Positions 17,382-26,334 are shown, counted from the stretch's first letter. The stretch: DNA of 64,000 nucleotides from Acrocarpospora phusangensis (GCF_016862995.1 NZ_BOOA01000016.1:62001-126000), one strand, 5' to 3'. Program-made: numbers and translations. The notes: generated from the sequence alone by a model not told the origin.

Positions 17382-17503
17382 GCTCAGGACGGTATTTTCC
17401 GGGCCGTCGCGGGGGCAGGCCGTGCCGTACTCGATCGGGCGGGACAAATGTCACGGGTCACCTCGTTGTGAGGTGTAATCAAGTAAGTGGTGTAGGAGAG
17501 CGG

Positions 17504-18421
17504 GTGCGCATGGACGAGTACTCCCTGATCGTCTCCTCCGTGGCGGCGGAGCTGACGCCGAAGGTCGCCGCCATCAAGGCCGGCAGGTCCAGCGGCTCCG
17601 CCGTGGTCTTCACGGCGGACGGCTTCCTGCTGACGAACGCGCACGTGGTCGGCTCGGCGCGGACCGGCTCCGCCGCGTTCTCCGACGGGACCACCGCGGA
17701 GTTCGCCGTCGTGGGCGCGGACCCGCTGTCGGACCTGGCGGTGCTCCGGGCGCTGGAGCCGACCCCGCCGCCGGTCACGCTGGGGGACAGCGACGGGCTG
17801 GTGGTCGGGCAGCTGGTGGTGGCGGTCGGCAACCCGCTCGGGCTGGCGGGTTCGGTGACCGCCGGGGTCGTGTCCGGGCTCGGGCGTTCCCTCCCGGCCC
17901 GGAGCGGGTCGGCGGTACGCCTGATCGAGGACGTCATCCAGACCGACGCCGCGCTCAACCCCGGCAACTCGGGCGGCGCGCTCGCCGACGCGCGCGGGCA
18001 CGTGGTGGGCGTCAACACGGCGGTCGCCGGGACCGGGCTGGGGCTGGCCGTGCCCGTCAACGCGACCACGCGCTCGATCGTGGCCGCCCTGATGCGCGAC
18101 GGCCGGGTCCGGCGCGCCTACCTCGGCCTGGTCACGACGCCCGCGCCGCTGCCCCCGGCCATCCGCGAGCGGGTGGGGCAGCCGAGCGCGCTGCGGGTGG
18201 TCGAGGTGGTGCCGGGCTCCCCGGCGGCGCGGGCGGGATTACGGGCGGGGGACCTGGTGCTGAGCGCCGGGCGCCGGCCGGTGGGGGACGCCCAGGGGCT
18301 GCAGCGGCTGATGTTCGCGGAGGCGATCGGGCGGCCGTTGCCGGTGACGGTGCTGCGCAACGGCGCCCTGGTGGACGTGATCGCCGAGCCGACGGAGCTG
18401 ACGCCTTACTCTACTTTGTAA
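17504..18421 (+). CDS. HtrA/DegP-like trypsin-fold serine protease with PDZ domain, no signal peptide
   Basis: Encodes 305 residues. The catalytic triad is complete: His47 (LLTNAHVVG), Asp77 (DPLSDLAVL) and Ser156 (NPGNSGGAL). A C-terminal PDZ domain (about 210-300) contains VVPGSPAARAGLRAGDLVLSAG. Unlike most HtrA proteins there is no signal peptide or membrane anchor, so it is predicted to be cytoplasmic. AGGAG at 17493-17497 best suits the GTG at 17504; the ATG at 17510 is an alternative. The 3' end overlaps the convergent hydrolase gene by 11 bp. Confidence 0.88.
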   Translation: MRMDEYSLIVSSVAAELTPKVAAIKAGRSSGSAVVFTADGFLLTNAHVVGSARTGSAAFSDGTTAEFAVVGADPLSDLAVLRALEPTPPPVTLGDSDGLVVGQLVVAVGNPLGLAGSVTAGVVSGLGRSLPARSGSAVRLIEDVIQTDAALNPGNSGGALADARGHVVGVNTAVAGTGLGLAVPVNATTRSIVAALMRDGRVRRAYLGLVTTPAPLPPAIRERVGQPSALRVVEVVPGSPAARAGLRAGDLVLSAGRRPVGDAQGLQRLMFAEAIGRPLPVTVLRNGALVDVIAEPTELTPYSTL

Positions 18422-19145
18422 AGGCGACCGCCCGGAGCAGCGCGGAGAGGTCGGCGGGACGGGAGAACATCGGCCAGTGGCTGGTGGAGAGTTCGCGGAT
18501 CTCCCACTCCGGGCCGGCCATCGCGGCGAAGTACGGGTGGCCCTGAGCCCTCAGCTCCGCGATCTCGGCCGTCGAGAACTGGCAGCTCACCAGCGTCTTG
18601 GGCAGCTTGTCCCACGCGCCGGTGAGCGCGAAGGGCCGGCTGATCGGGCCGTACGGGTGGGCGGTGGCGCGGGCGGTGATCAGGTCCATGGTCTCCCGGG
18701 TCAGGCCGTCCAGGCTGGTGCCCGCCTGGCCCTGGATCTCCAGCGGGACGAAGGGCAGGCGGAAGCCGTCCACCAGGGCGGCCTCCACGTCCTCGCGGCC
18801 CGCGAGGTCGATCTGGGCCACGCCGTCCGGGACCGGGCCGCTGTCGACGTACACGATGCGGGCGACACGTTCGGGGATGCGGTCGGCGGCCGCCGTGACC
18901 ACGCCGCCGCTGCCGCTGTGGCCGACCAGGATCACGTCGTGCAGGTCCTCGTACGTGATCAGGTTCACGATGTCGGCGATGTGGTCGTCCGGGGTGAGGG
19001 CGGGCGAGGCCAGGTGGGCGCGGTCGGCCAGCCCGGTGAGGCTGACCGGGTACGCGGTGTGCCCCGTCGCACGCAGATCGGCGACGACGTCCTTCCAGGC
19101 CCACGCGCCCAGCCAGAAGCCCGGAACCAGAACATAGGTGCTCAT
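18411..19145 (-). CDS. alpha/beta-hydrolase (MenH/esterase-like, lipase class V type)
   Basis: Encodes 244 residues. The start YVLVPGFWLGAWAWKDV carries the oxyanion motif, the nucleophile elbow is GHSGSG (Ser77), and a C-terminal SHWPMF likely supplies the catalytic His. This pattern is shared by plant methylesterase/hydroxynitrile-lyase-like and many bacterial esterases, so a substrate cannot be assigned. AAGGAG precedes the ATG. It is divergent from the WYL regulator with only 62 bp between starts, which makes it a likely regulatory target. Confidence 0.85.
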   Translation of the reverse strand: MSTYVLVPGFWLGAWAWKDVVADLRATGHTAYPVSLTGLADRAHLASPALTPDDHIADIVNLITYEDLHDVILVGHSGSGGVVTAAADRIPERVARIVYVDSGPVPDGVAQIDLAGREDVEAALVDGFRLPFVPLEIQGQAGTSLDGLTRETMDLITARATAHPYGPISRPFALTGAWDKLPKTLVSCQFSTAEIAELRAQGHPYFAAMAGPEWEIRELSTSHWPMFSRPADLSALLRAVAFTK

Positions 19146-19182
19146 GCTTACTCCTTCGGTTCGTTGACTCGACCGTACGGAA

Positions 19183-19209
19183 ATATCCGGACAGAATCGG
19201 TCCTGATAT
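19183..19209. promoter_or_regulatory. inverted repeat between the hydrolase and WYL-regulator genes
   Basis: ATATCCGGAC (19183-19192) and GTCCTGATAT (19200-19209) form a 9-of-10 inverted repeat with a 7-bp spacer. The right arm covers the ATG of the WYL gene, which has no Shine-Dalgarno. This is a good candidate autoregulatory operator controlling both divergent genes. Confidence 0.45.
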
Positions 19210-20149
19210 GACGACGAATCGTGTGCTGACCCTGCTGGAGCTGTTGCAGGCCCGGCCGGGCCTGACCGGGCCCGAACTGGCCGCCCGGCTGGACGTGGAC
19301 GAGCGCACGGTGCGCCGGTACGCGGCCCGGCTGACGGAGCTGGGTGTCCCGGTCGTGGCGGATCGCGGGCGTTACGGCGGGTATCGCCTGCTGCCGGGCT
19401 ACAAGCTGCCGCCGCTGATGCTCTCGGAGGACGAGGCCGCGGCCGTGGTGCTGGGCCTGCTCGCGGGACGGCACAACGGGGTCGCCCTCGGCACGGAGAG
19501 CGCCTTGGCGAAGATCGAACGCGTGCTGCCGAAGGCTCTGGGCGAGCGCGTCCGCGCGATCTCCGAGACCGTCGGCCTCGCCTTCCACCGCCCCGCCTCG
19601 CCCCCGCTCCCCGCCTCCGTCCTGCTCTCCCTCGCGGACGCCGCCCGCCGCCGGCGCCGAGTCCGCCTCTCCTACCGCTCGTTCCGCGGCGCGCCCACCA
19701 CCCGCGACCTGGACCCCTACGGCCTCGTCCTCAACTCCGCCCGCTGGTACGTCACCGGCTTCGACCACCTGCGCGGCGAACTGCGCACCTTCCGCGTCGA
19801 CCGCGTGACCTCGGCCGAGGTCCTGGAAACGCCCTTCCCGCCCGCTCCCGACGATTTCGACCCGGTCGCGCACGTCCTGAACAGCCTCGCCGGAGTCCCC
19901 TTCCGCCACGAGGTCGAGGTCATCGTCCACGCGCCCCTCCCCGAGGTCCGCCGCCGCGTCCCCCCGACCGCGGCGACCCTGACCGCGGTCGACTCCGGCG
20001 TACGCCTGGTCGCCCGCGCGGAACGCCTCGACGGCATGGCCCAGATGCTCGCCGGCCTCGGCTGGCCCTTCACAGTGATCCACCCAGCAGAACTCCGCAG
20101 AGAGATCACAGCCCTCGCGGACCGCCTACGCAAGTACGCCGACGCCTAG
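19208..20149 (+). CDS. YafY-type transcriptional regulator (HTH_11 + WYL domain)
   Basis: Encodes 313 residues. The winged helix (RVLTLLELLQARPGLTGPELAARLDVDERTVRRY region, 4-60) ends with DRGRYGGYRLLPGYKLPPL, the classic YafY signature. The WYL domain (about 145-225) has SYRSF and NSARWYVTGFD, followed by a WCX extension. WYL proteins bind nucleic acid or small ligands and often respond to DNA damage or phage. There is no Shine-Dalgarno at this start. Coding-strand composition turns markedly C-rich from about 19,560 onward. Confidence 0.88.
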   Translation: MTTNRVLTLLELLQARPGLTGPELAARLDVDERTVRRYAARLTELGVPVVADRGRYGGYRLLPGYKLPPLMLSEDEAAAVVLGLLAGRHNGVALGTESALAKIERVLPKALGERVRAISETVGLAFHRPASPPLPASVLLSLADAARRRRRVRLSYRSFRGAPTTRDLDPYGLVLNSARWYVTGFDHLRGELRTFRVDRVTSAEVLETPFPPAPDDFDPVAHVLNSLAGVPFRHEVEVIVHAPLPEVRRRVPPTAATLTAVDSGVRLVARAERLDGMAQMLAGLGWPFTVIHPAELRREITALADRLRKYADA

Positions 20150-20178
20150 CAGCGCCTCAAGGCCGCCGCTCCTCGCCG

Positions 20179-21423
20179 TTATCCGGCGCTGTCCTCCGGT
20201 GACCGGTCTCGGAGGTCGCGGAGGAATTTGTCCCAGCGGGCGCCTATGACGGTCATGTCGTACTCGGCGGCCGTGGTCTGGGCCTGGGTGGCGAGTTTCG
20301 TGCGGAGGTCGGGGTCGGCGATGAGGCTGGAGATGGCGTCGGCGAGGGCGTGGATCTTGCCGGGGGGTACGAGCAGGCCGTCGTGGCCGTGGGTGATGAT
20401 CTCGGCGGGGCCGGTGGGGCAGTCGTAGGCGACGACGGGGACGGCTTTGCTCATGGCCTCGAGGATGGTCATGGGCATGCCTTCGCGGCGGCTGCTGAGG
20501 ACGTTGACGGCGGCCTCCCCGAGGGCGGCTCCGACGTCTTCGGCCGCGCCCATCAGGTGCACGCTGCCGGTGAGCCCTTTGTCCTCGATCGATTGCCGGA
20601 GTTTGTCCTCACGCGGGCCGCGGCCGTAGATGCGCAGCGTCCACTCGGGGTGACGCTGGTGCACGTGCGCCCAGGCCCGGATGAGGAGATCATGGCCTTT
20701 CGCGTGGTTGAGGCGGCCGATGGCGACGGCCACGGGTTCGGTGCGGCGGGCGGGCGGGCCGTTCAGGCGGGTGACCGCGTTGGGGATCTGCGCGAGCCGC
20801 CCGGGCCGGCGTTTGAGCGCTTTCCGGTACGCCCTCAGGTCGGCCTGGGTGAGAGTCACCAGGGCGCTGAGCCGGCCGTACCGGCGGAGGATCTGCTTGC
20901 GGGTTTCGGGCTGGTGGGAGGCGAGGTTGGCGTGCTCCTGCCCGATGGTGATGATCTCCGGTCCCGCGGCTCTGGCGATGAGCAGGTTGAGGGCCGGGCG
21001 GGTGCCGATGAGCACGCCCCGGCGGCGGCCCCGGATGTAGCGCAGCAGGGCGAGGTCGGTCCTGAGGGTGAACCAGTGACTCGCGGTCTCGTCCGCCGGC
21101 GTGAGCCGGCTGCGGAACCGATTGAGAATTCCCTTCCGGCCGTTCACACGGTCGTCGAGATAACGGACTCGAACCCCCGGCGGGACATCGAAGAACGGCT
21201 CCGGGCTTTCACGTACGACGCTGACGATTTCGACGTCGTGGTTTCTGGCGAGATGCCCGGCGAGATTGAAGACGGTGCGGATGGTGCCGCCCATGCCGTT
21301 GGCGTGGAGTAACAGGATGCGGATCTCCCGGGTGTCGGGAGGCGGGGCCTTTCTGGCCCGGCGCCGGTCCCGTTCTTCGAGTGCCCTGATGGCGACGCGT
21401 CGTACAGCCCCCGGCATCGGCAA
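20179..21423 (-). CDS. family 4 glycosyltransferase
   Basis: Encodes 414 residues in a GT-B fold. The N-terminal domain has ILLLHANGMGGTIRTVFNLAGHL. The C-terminal Rossmann domain has AVAIGRLNHAKGHDLLIRAW and the EX7E nucleotide-sugar motif in SSRREGMPMTILEAM. Acceptor and donor are not identifiable; wall or capsule glycan synthesis is a guess. The start is uncertain: a TTG at 21423 has GAGGGA at a proper distance, while the ATG at 21417 is further from it. Codon usage is slightly less GC-skewed than in the neighbours. Confidence 0.87.
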   Translation of the reverse strand: MPMPGAVRRVAIRALEERDRRRARKAPPPDTREIRILLLHANGMGGTIRTVFNLAGHLARNHDVEIVSVVRESPEPFFDVPPGVRVRYLDDRVNGRKGILNRFRSRLTPADETASHWFTLRTDLALLRYIRGRRRGVLIGTRPALNLLIARAAGPEIITIGQEHANLASHQPETRKQILRRYGRLSALVTLTQADLRAYRKALKRRPGRLAQIPNAVTRLNGPPARRTEPVAVAIGRLNHAKGHDLLIRAWAHVHQRHPEWTLRIYGRGPREDKLRQSIEDKGLTGSVHLMGAAEDVGAALGEAAVNVLSSRREGMPMTILEAMSKAVPVVAYDCPTGPAEIITHGHDGLLVPPGKIHALADAISSLIADPDLRTKLATQAQTTAAEYDMTVIGARWDKFLRDLRDRSPEDSAG

Positions 21424-21705
21424 AATGAGTTCCCTCTGATCGTGTGTGGTCCCCTCACTTCCCTAGGACGGCTTGGACCGCCCGGATGTTGATGTGATGT
21501 GGGTCACATTGCCCGCTGATCAGCGCATTTACAGGCTTGTTGAGTGGTTTCCGGTGAATAGTGGCTGCTCAAGCCTTGATTGGCGATTCGTGGCGAGTTG
21601 CCGTTGCCGGCCAACGGCCGGTAAATACCCGACCAGCAAACGGCTAACGATCTTCATGGTTGGGCAGAACGTCGGCACACACCTTGCATCCCGGGGAGGT
21701 GCGCC

Positions 21706-21978
21706 ATGGCCTGGTCGCAGGACGAGGAGCGGATGCTGGCGATGATCGAGCGGCACCTCAGCGATGAGGATCCGCGGCTCGCCGCCCGCCTTGAGTCGTT
21801 CAACGAGCGCGTGGAGCGCGGGGAACACGGCCGGCGACGGGGTGATCGCCGAAGGCGCAGACGTCCACGGCGCTCCACCGTGGTGATCGCGGTGAGCTGG
21901 CTCCTGATCGCGACCTTGATCGCCACTCTCCTGATCATGGCCTTCCGCCACGACGCGGCGGCCGCCCTGATCCTCTAG
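21706..21978 (+). CDS. DUF3040 membrane protein
   Basis: Encodes 90 residues. WSQDEERMLAMIERHLSDED and PRLAARLESF match the DUF3040 N-terminus. A strongly basic stretch (GRRRGDRRRRRRPRRS) and one membrane helix (about 58-79) follow. Such proteins are widespread in actinomycetes without a known function. GGGGAGG is correctly placed before the ATG. It is convergent with the PBP gene (16-bp gap). Confidence 0.85.
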   Translation: MAWSQDEERMLAMIERHLSDEDPRLAARLESFNERVERGEHGRRRGDRRRRRRPRRSTVVIAVSWLLIATLIATLLIMAFRHDAAAALIL

Positions 21979-21994
21979 CGGCCGCCCGGGACGG

Positions 21995-23605
21995 TCAGAG
22001 GCCGTTGAGGAATTGTGCCGCCACGGGGGCGGCGATCTTGCCGCCGCCGCCTCCGCCCTCGACGACCACGGCGAACGCGAGATCCCCCTTGAAGCCGTGG
22101 AACCAGGCGTGCGACTCCAGCTCGGGTCCGGTGCCGAACTCGGCGGTGCCGGTCTTGCCGTACGTGCCGTCGGGGAGGCCGGCGGCCTGGGCGGTGCCCT
22201 TGGTGACGACGGCCCGCATCATGGCGCGCAGCTGTTCGGCGACGCCGTCCGGGAGGGCCTGCTCGGTGGCCTTCTGCTTGAGGTTGGGGACCAGGGTGGG
22301 CGGGCGCCACGAGCCGTCGGCGATGGCGGCGGCCACGGAGGCCATGACCAGCGGGCTGGCGGTGATCTTGGCCTGGCCGAAGGACTCGGCGGCGAGTTCG
22401 GCGTCGCTGGTGGCGCGCGGCATGCTCGCCTTCGTGGCCGGCACGCCGATGTTGAGCGGCTGGTTGAAGCCGAGCGCGGTGGCGGTGTCGTACAGGGCCT
22501 TGGCGCTGAGGTGCTGTTTGGTGAGGGGGGCGAACGTGGTGTTGCAGGAGTGCGCGTAGGAGTCCAGGAAGCTGAGGGTGCCGTAGGCGGCGTGGTCGCT
22601 GTTGCGGATCTTCAGGCCGCCCACGTTGGCGTTCTTGGGGCAGGTGACCTGGTCGGCGGGGTTCACGCCGGCCGCGAGCAGCCCGGCCGCAGTGACGGTC
22701 TTGAAGGTGGAGCCGGGGGCGTACCGGCCGTCGAGGGCCCGGTTGAAGCCGCCCTGGTTGTTGACCACGGCCAGGATCTCGCCGGTGGACGGGCGGATCG
22801 CCACCAGTGAGGTGGGTTTCTCCATGTCGCGTACGGCGTTCGCGGCCGCCTGCTGCACGTTCAGGTCGAGCGTGGTGGCGACCGCCTTGCCGTCGGTGCC
22901 CTCGATGGTGGTCAGGCTCTCCTCCCCGGCCATGACCTCGGTGGTGGGCGTCCCGGCGAGCCGCTTCTGGAAGGTCTCCTGGAGCCCGCCCCGGCCGATG
23001 GCCTGCCCCGTGCGGTAGGCGGGGCCGAGCTTCTTCACGTCCTTCTGGGTGGCCTTGTCCAGGTAGCCGACGAGCTGCTGGACGGATCCGCCGACGTCGC
23101 TGCCGTCGATGCGGGTGCCGCCGGAGTCGGTGACGGCGGCCCGGTTCGGCCAGGTGGTCTTGAGCTTGAGGTGGTTGGCGCCGGTCAGGGACGGATGTAC
23201 GGCGGCCGGCGACCAGTCCACCCGCCAGTGCCGGTCGGCGACGGTCAGGTCGATGGTGCCGGTGTACGTCCAGTCGCCGACGTTCTTGAGGGCGGCGGTG
23301 GCGGTGTAGGCGGCGGTCGCCTTGTCGTCGCCGTTCGCGGTGATCTGGCCGAGCTTGACGTCCACGGCGGTGGCGTTGAGGTTCTTGGTCAGCTCGGCGT
23401 ACGCGGCGTCGAAGTCGCCGCTCGGCGGGGCGGCGAGTTCGGCCTTCATGGCCGCCATGTCGCCCTTCGTCCAGGCGGCGGCGAACCGCTGCGCGGTCTC
23501 CTGGGGAGTGCCGCGCGTGTGCAGCAGGTACCACGCGCCTCCGCCGGCCGCCCCGGCGACCACCACCACCGCCACCGATGTGATCGCAATTGTCCGTCCG
23601 CGCAC
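21995..23605 (-). CDS. penicillin-binding protein, class B-like, with NTF2-like N-terminal domain
   Basis: Encodes 536 residues. One N-terminal membrane anchor (8-25), a MecA_N/NTF2-like domain (36-150), a PBP dimerisation region (160-240) and a transpeptidase domain (250-535) are recognisable. Active-site motifs are STFK (299-302, Ser299), SCN (353-355) and KTGTAEFG (484 on). The layout is that of PBP2a-like and mycobacterial PbpA/PBP-lipo-type enzymes that cross-link peptidoglycan outside the membrane. GGGGG lies seven bases before the GTG. No RodA/FtsW partner is adjacent. Confidence 0.92.
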   Translation of the reverse strand: MRGRTIAITSVAVVVVAGAAGGGAWYLLHTRGTPQETAQRFAAAWTKGDMAAMKAELAAPPSGDFDAAYAELTKNLNATAVDVKLGQITANGDDKATAAYTATAALKNVGDWTYTGTIDLTVADRHWRVDWSPAAVHPSLTGANHLKLKTTWPNRAAVTDSGGTRIDGSDVGGSVQQLVGYLDKATQKDVKKLGPAYRTGQAIGRGGLQETFQKRLAGTPTTEVMAGEESLTTIEGTDGKAVATTLDLNVQQAAANAVRDMEKPTSLVAIRPSTGEILAVVNNQGGFNRALDGRYAPGSTFKTVTAAGLLAAGVNPADQVTCPKNANVGGLKIRNSDHAAYGTLSFLDSYAHSCNTTFAPLTKQHLSAKALYDTATALGFNQPLNIGVPATKASMPRATSDAELAAESFGQAKITASPLVMASVAAAIADGSWRPPTLVPNLKQKATEQALPDGVAEQLRAMMRAVVTKGTAQAAGLPDGTYGKTGTAEFGTGPELESHAWFHGFKGDLAFAVVVEGGGGGGKIAAPVAAQFLNGL

Positions 23606-23718
23606 GCTATGCCCCCTTTATGCTCGCCAGAGATCCTAGCGCGCCCGTTTCGTTACCTTTCGGGTTTTAACAGGCCGGGGTACGGGGTGACCTGGATCGG
23701 ACGATGCCGCGCGGCTGG

Positions 23719-24372
23719 TCAGGCGGGGGTGTCGGCGCTCGGGCGCTTCGCGTACGAGGGCACGTACTCCTGGCCGGAGAGCCGCTGGATGGCGGCCATC
23801 ACGTCGTCGGTGACCTGCCGCCGGTCGCGGGCCCTGGCGGGGTCGCCGGTGAAGGTCATGGGTTCGCCGATCCGTACGCCGATGCGGTGGACGCGCGGCA
23901 CGGAGGCGCCGGGCGGCAGGACCCGCTCGGTGTCGATCATCGCCACCGGCAGCACCGGGGCGCCGGTGGTGAGGGCCAGCCAGGCCACGCCGATCTTGCC
24001 CTTGTACAGCCGGCCGTCCGGCGAGCGGGTGCCCTCCGGGTAGATGCCGAAGAGTTCGCCCGACTTCAGCACTCCGGCCGCCGCGTCGAGCATCTCCTGC
24101 CCCGCACGCGCGCTGTCCCGGTCGATGGCCAGATTCCCCTGCATGATCACGCGAGTGAGGGGGTTGCTGCTGGTGAAGTACTCGTTCTTGGCCACGAACG
24201 TCACCCGCCGGGGGAGGAGCGCGGGCAGGAAGAAGGAGTCCAGGATGGACAGGTGGTTGGACGCCAGAATCGCCGGCCCCTGCTCGGGCACATGCCCCAG
24301 CCCCTCGACCTTCGGCCGCCACACCAGGTGCACCGCGGGAACGCTGAGAAACTTGGCGACACGGTAGAACAC
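23719..24372 (-). CDS. 1-acylglycerol-3-phosphate O-acyltransferase (PlsC family)
   Basis: Encodes 217 residues. The acyltransferase HX4D box is NHLSILD (His40, Asp45), the acceptor-binding block is IYPEGTRSPDG (110-120), and VLPVAMIDTERVLPPG follows. It transfers an acyl chain to lysophosphatidate, or in actinomycetes possibly to another lysolipid, at the cytoplasmic membrane. The GTG start has GAGGAG upstream. It lies downstream of the 36-residue ORF's terminator on the same strand. Confidence 0.9.
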   Translation of the reverse strand: MFYRVAKFLSVPAVHLVWRPKVEGLGHVPEQGPAILASNHLSILDSFFLPALLPRRVTFVAKNEYFTSSNPLTRVIMQGNLAIDRDSARAGQEMLDAAAGVLKSGELFGIYPEGTRSPDGRLYKGKIGVAWLALTTGAPVLPVAMIDTERVLPPGASVPRVHRIGVRIGEPMTFTGDPARARDRRQVTDDVMAAIQRLSGQEYVPSYAKRPSADTPA

Positions 24373-24493
24373 AGACCACTCCTCGGCTAGGCGACCAGGT
24401 CAAGCGTAGTTCCCCACGCCTTGATCCTCACCGAGGCGGGCTGGTCGTCGTTCCCGGCGTCGCCGTACGGCGTCCGAGGGGTGCGGAAACACG

Positions 24494-24518
24494 AGCGCCC
24501 CGCTCTGGGCGGGGCGCT
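24494..24518 (-). terminator. strong hairpin terminator after the 36-residue ORF
   Basis: A perfect 10-bp GC stem AGCGCCCCGC/GCGGGGCGCT with a 5-base loop begins 9 bp after the stop of the small minus-strand ORF. Read on the minus strand it is followed by CGTGTTTCC, a short T-run. It separates the small ORF from plsC. Confidence 0.65.
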
Positions 24519-24527
24519 GGAAAAGCA

Positions 24528-24638
24528 TTAGGCCGGTGTGGTGGTCGCCTCCTCGGCGAGATGCACAACACGGCTCCAGCCGAACGGTATTCCGTGAAGG
24601 CGGTAAATGCGGCCCGGGGGACACATCCACACCGGCAT
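24528..24638 (-). CDS. unannotated 36-residue small protein
   Basis: An ATG at 24638 opens a 36-codon frame ending in TAA at 24528-24530. The N-terminal half is MPVWMCPPGRIYRLHGIPF, followed by a Trp-Ser-Arg-Val-Val-His core and an acidic then Thr/Pro C-terminus. It is rich in aromatic and basic residues with one Cys. A stop codon lies three codons upstream in frame, which fixes the 5' limit. There is no clear Shine-Dalgarno. Its best support is a strong hairpin terminator right after the stop. I do not recognise a family; a non-coding RNA ending at the same hairpin is the main alternative. Confidence 0.45.
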   Translation of the reverse strand: MPVWMCPPGRIYRLHGIPFGWSRVVHLAEEATTTPA

Positions 24639-24715
24639 ACGTAGTTAACCACACGGCCCGACCCCTTGTTCCCGCACGACATCCGGTCCGCGGGTGTTTC
24701 CGCGACAATGACGGC

Positions 24716-25237
24716 ATGGATCTGTCGACTGAGCGGCTGCTTCTCCGGCGGTGGCGTGACTCCGACCGGGAGCCGTTCGCCGCGCTGAACGCCGACCCCG
24801 AGGTGATGGAGCACTTCCCCGCGACGATGACCCGCGAGCAGAGCGACCTCCTGGTGGACAGGATCGAGGCCGGTTTCGAGGCGCGCGGTTTCGGGCTGTG
24901 GGCGGTGGAGGTGGCCGCCACCGGCGAGTTCGTCGGCTTCACCGGCTTGGCGATCCCCGGTTTCCGCCCGGGCGTCGAGATCGGCTGGCGCCTGGCCCGG
25001 TCCGCCTGGGGGTACGGCTACGCCACCGAGGCGGCCCGCGCCGTCCTGGCCGAAGGCTTCCGGCTGCACGGCCTGAAGGAGATCATCTCGTTCACGGCCG
25101 TGGGCAACCTCCGCTCCCGCGCCGTGATGACCCGCATCGGCATGACGTACGACCCCGCCGACGACTTCGACCACCCGTCCGTCCCGGCCGACCACCAGGT
25201 CCGCCGCCACGTCCTCTACCGGATCTCCGCGCCCTAG
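24716..25237 (+). CDS. GNAT family N-acetyltransferase (RimJ/RimL type)
   Basis: Encodes 173 residues. It opens LSTERLLLRRWRDSDREPFAALNADPEVM, the RimJ/L-like start, continues with IGWRLARSAWGYGYATEAARAVLAE (acetyl-CoA pyrophosphate loop region) and ends EIISFTAVGNLRSRAVMTRIGM. Substrates in this family include ribosomal N-termini and small amines, including toxins and antibiotics. The ATG at 24716 is supported by the family N-terminus; GACAAT lies six bases upstream. The 3' end overlaps the convergent HTH_42 gene by 4 bp. Confidence 0.88.
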   Translation: MDLSTERLLLRRWRDSDREPFAALNADPEVMEHFPATMTREQSDLLVDRIEAGFEARGFGLWAVEVAATGEFVGFTGLAIPGFRPGVEIGWRLARSAWGYGYATEAARAVLAEGFRLHGLKEIISFTAVGNLRSRAVMTRIGMTYDPADDFDHPSVPADHQVRRHVLYRISAP

Positions 25238-26334
25238 TGGGGGAGCCACTGCACGTCGTGCACGGCCGTGGGATCGGTGAAGGCCAGGAGGCCGGCCCCT
25301 TCCCGCTCCACCTCGGCGCGCACGGCGGGGGAGAGCGGGGTGAAGGGTTTGACGCGCATGGTCGCCGTGCCGCGGGCGCGGGCGATCCGCCAGTGGGCGC
25401 CGGTGAAGCCGTCGATCAGGACCATGCTGGGCATGGGCCCGTGCGGGGAGAAACCCTGGCTGAAGTACTCGGCGGTGATGACGCGGCTGCGGTCGGCGTG
25501 GGACAGCAGCAGGTTGTCGAAGTCGTAGAGGAAACGCACCGGGGCAGGGGTGTCGGCGGGCGGGCGTGGCGCGTCGGGCAGGTCGTAGAGCACCCGTGAC
25601 TGTTCGTCGGTGAAGACGGCCAGGCGCCCGCCTTCGCCGAGACGGGTGGCGACCTCGGACAGGCGGGTCAGCCCGCACCAGGTCTGCATGTCCCTCACCG
25701 ACGCGGGCCCGAACGCGGCCAGATACCGCAGGACGAGTTCGTCCGGTGTGGCGTCGGTGGCCAGCGGGCGGCCGAGCCAGGCGTCGGTCGTGGTGTGCGC
25801 GGTCGCGCCGCTGCGGCCCCACACACCGCGCGGCGGCACCTGCACCAGCGGCAGCCACATCCGGATCGCCTGCGAGAGCGCCAGCGGATCCCGGCCCGGC
25901 CACCGCTCGGCCAGCAGCTTTCCCAGTTCGGCCGGTGTCCGTGGCGCGCTGTCCACGAGTTCCCGCCCGTCGGCGGTCAGCGCCTCCCGGTCGACGCCCT
26001 TGAGGTCCTTGCCGAACGCTCCGTTGGTGCTGCGTTCGATGACCGGCTGCACCAGAGGCCGCAACCAGACCGCGTCGCGCGCGGTCACGAAGTGGATCGT
26101 GGACCGCATGAGCGCGATCCGCACCGCCTCCCTGCCGGCCAGCAGCTTCGCCGCGTCCTCCGCCTCGAATCCGGCCAGCCGCGTCCATAAGCCGACATAC
26201 CAGCTGTGCGGCGTCTGCGCCTGTAACCCGACCAGGTGCTCCAGCGCCTCGACGACGCTCATGCGCGATCGGCTCAGCAGTGACTGCCGGGCGAGCGTGG
26301 CCCGGTTGAGCTCCCGGAGCGTGAGCACGGTCAT
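25234..26334 (-). CDS. AlkZ-like winged-helix DNA glycosylase (HTH_42), copy 1
   Basis: Encodes 366 residues. The protein belongs to the HTH_42/AlkZ superfamily: tandem winged-helix modules and the catalytic Q-phi-Q motif LVGLQAQTP with Gln38 and Gln40, matching Gln37/Gln39 of Streptomyces AlkZ. Other family blocks are LMRSTIHFVTARDAVWLRPL, RVLYDLPDAPRPP, and VLIDGFTGAHWRIARARG near the end. AlkZ unhooks azinomycin interstrand crosslinks; homologues remove bulky alkylated bases. It is divergent from a paralogue 83 bp away. The ATG at 26334 has TACGTT six bases upstream, so it is probably leaderless. Confidence 0.88.
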   Translation of the reverse strand: MTVLTLRELNRATLARQSLLSRSRMSVVEALEHLVGLQAQTPHSWYVGLWTRLAGFEAEDAAKLLAGREAVRIALMRSTIHFVTARDAVWLRPLVQPVIERSTNGAFGKDLKGVDREALTADGRELVDSAPRTPAELGKLLAERWPGRDPLALSQAIRMWLPLVQVPPRGVWGRSGATAHTTTDAWLGRPLATDATPDELVLRYLAAFGPASVRDMQTWCGLTRLSEVATRLGEGGRLAVFTDEQSRVLYDLPDAPRPPADTPAPVRFLYDFDNLLLSHADRSRVITAEYFSQGFSPHGPMPSMVLIDGFTGAHWRIARARGTATMRVKPFTPLSPAVRAEVEREGAGLLAFTDPTAVHDVQWLPH

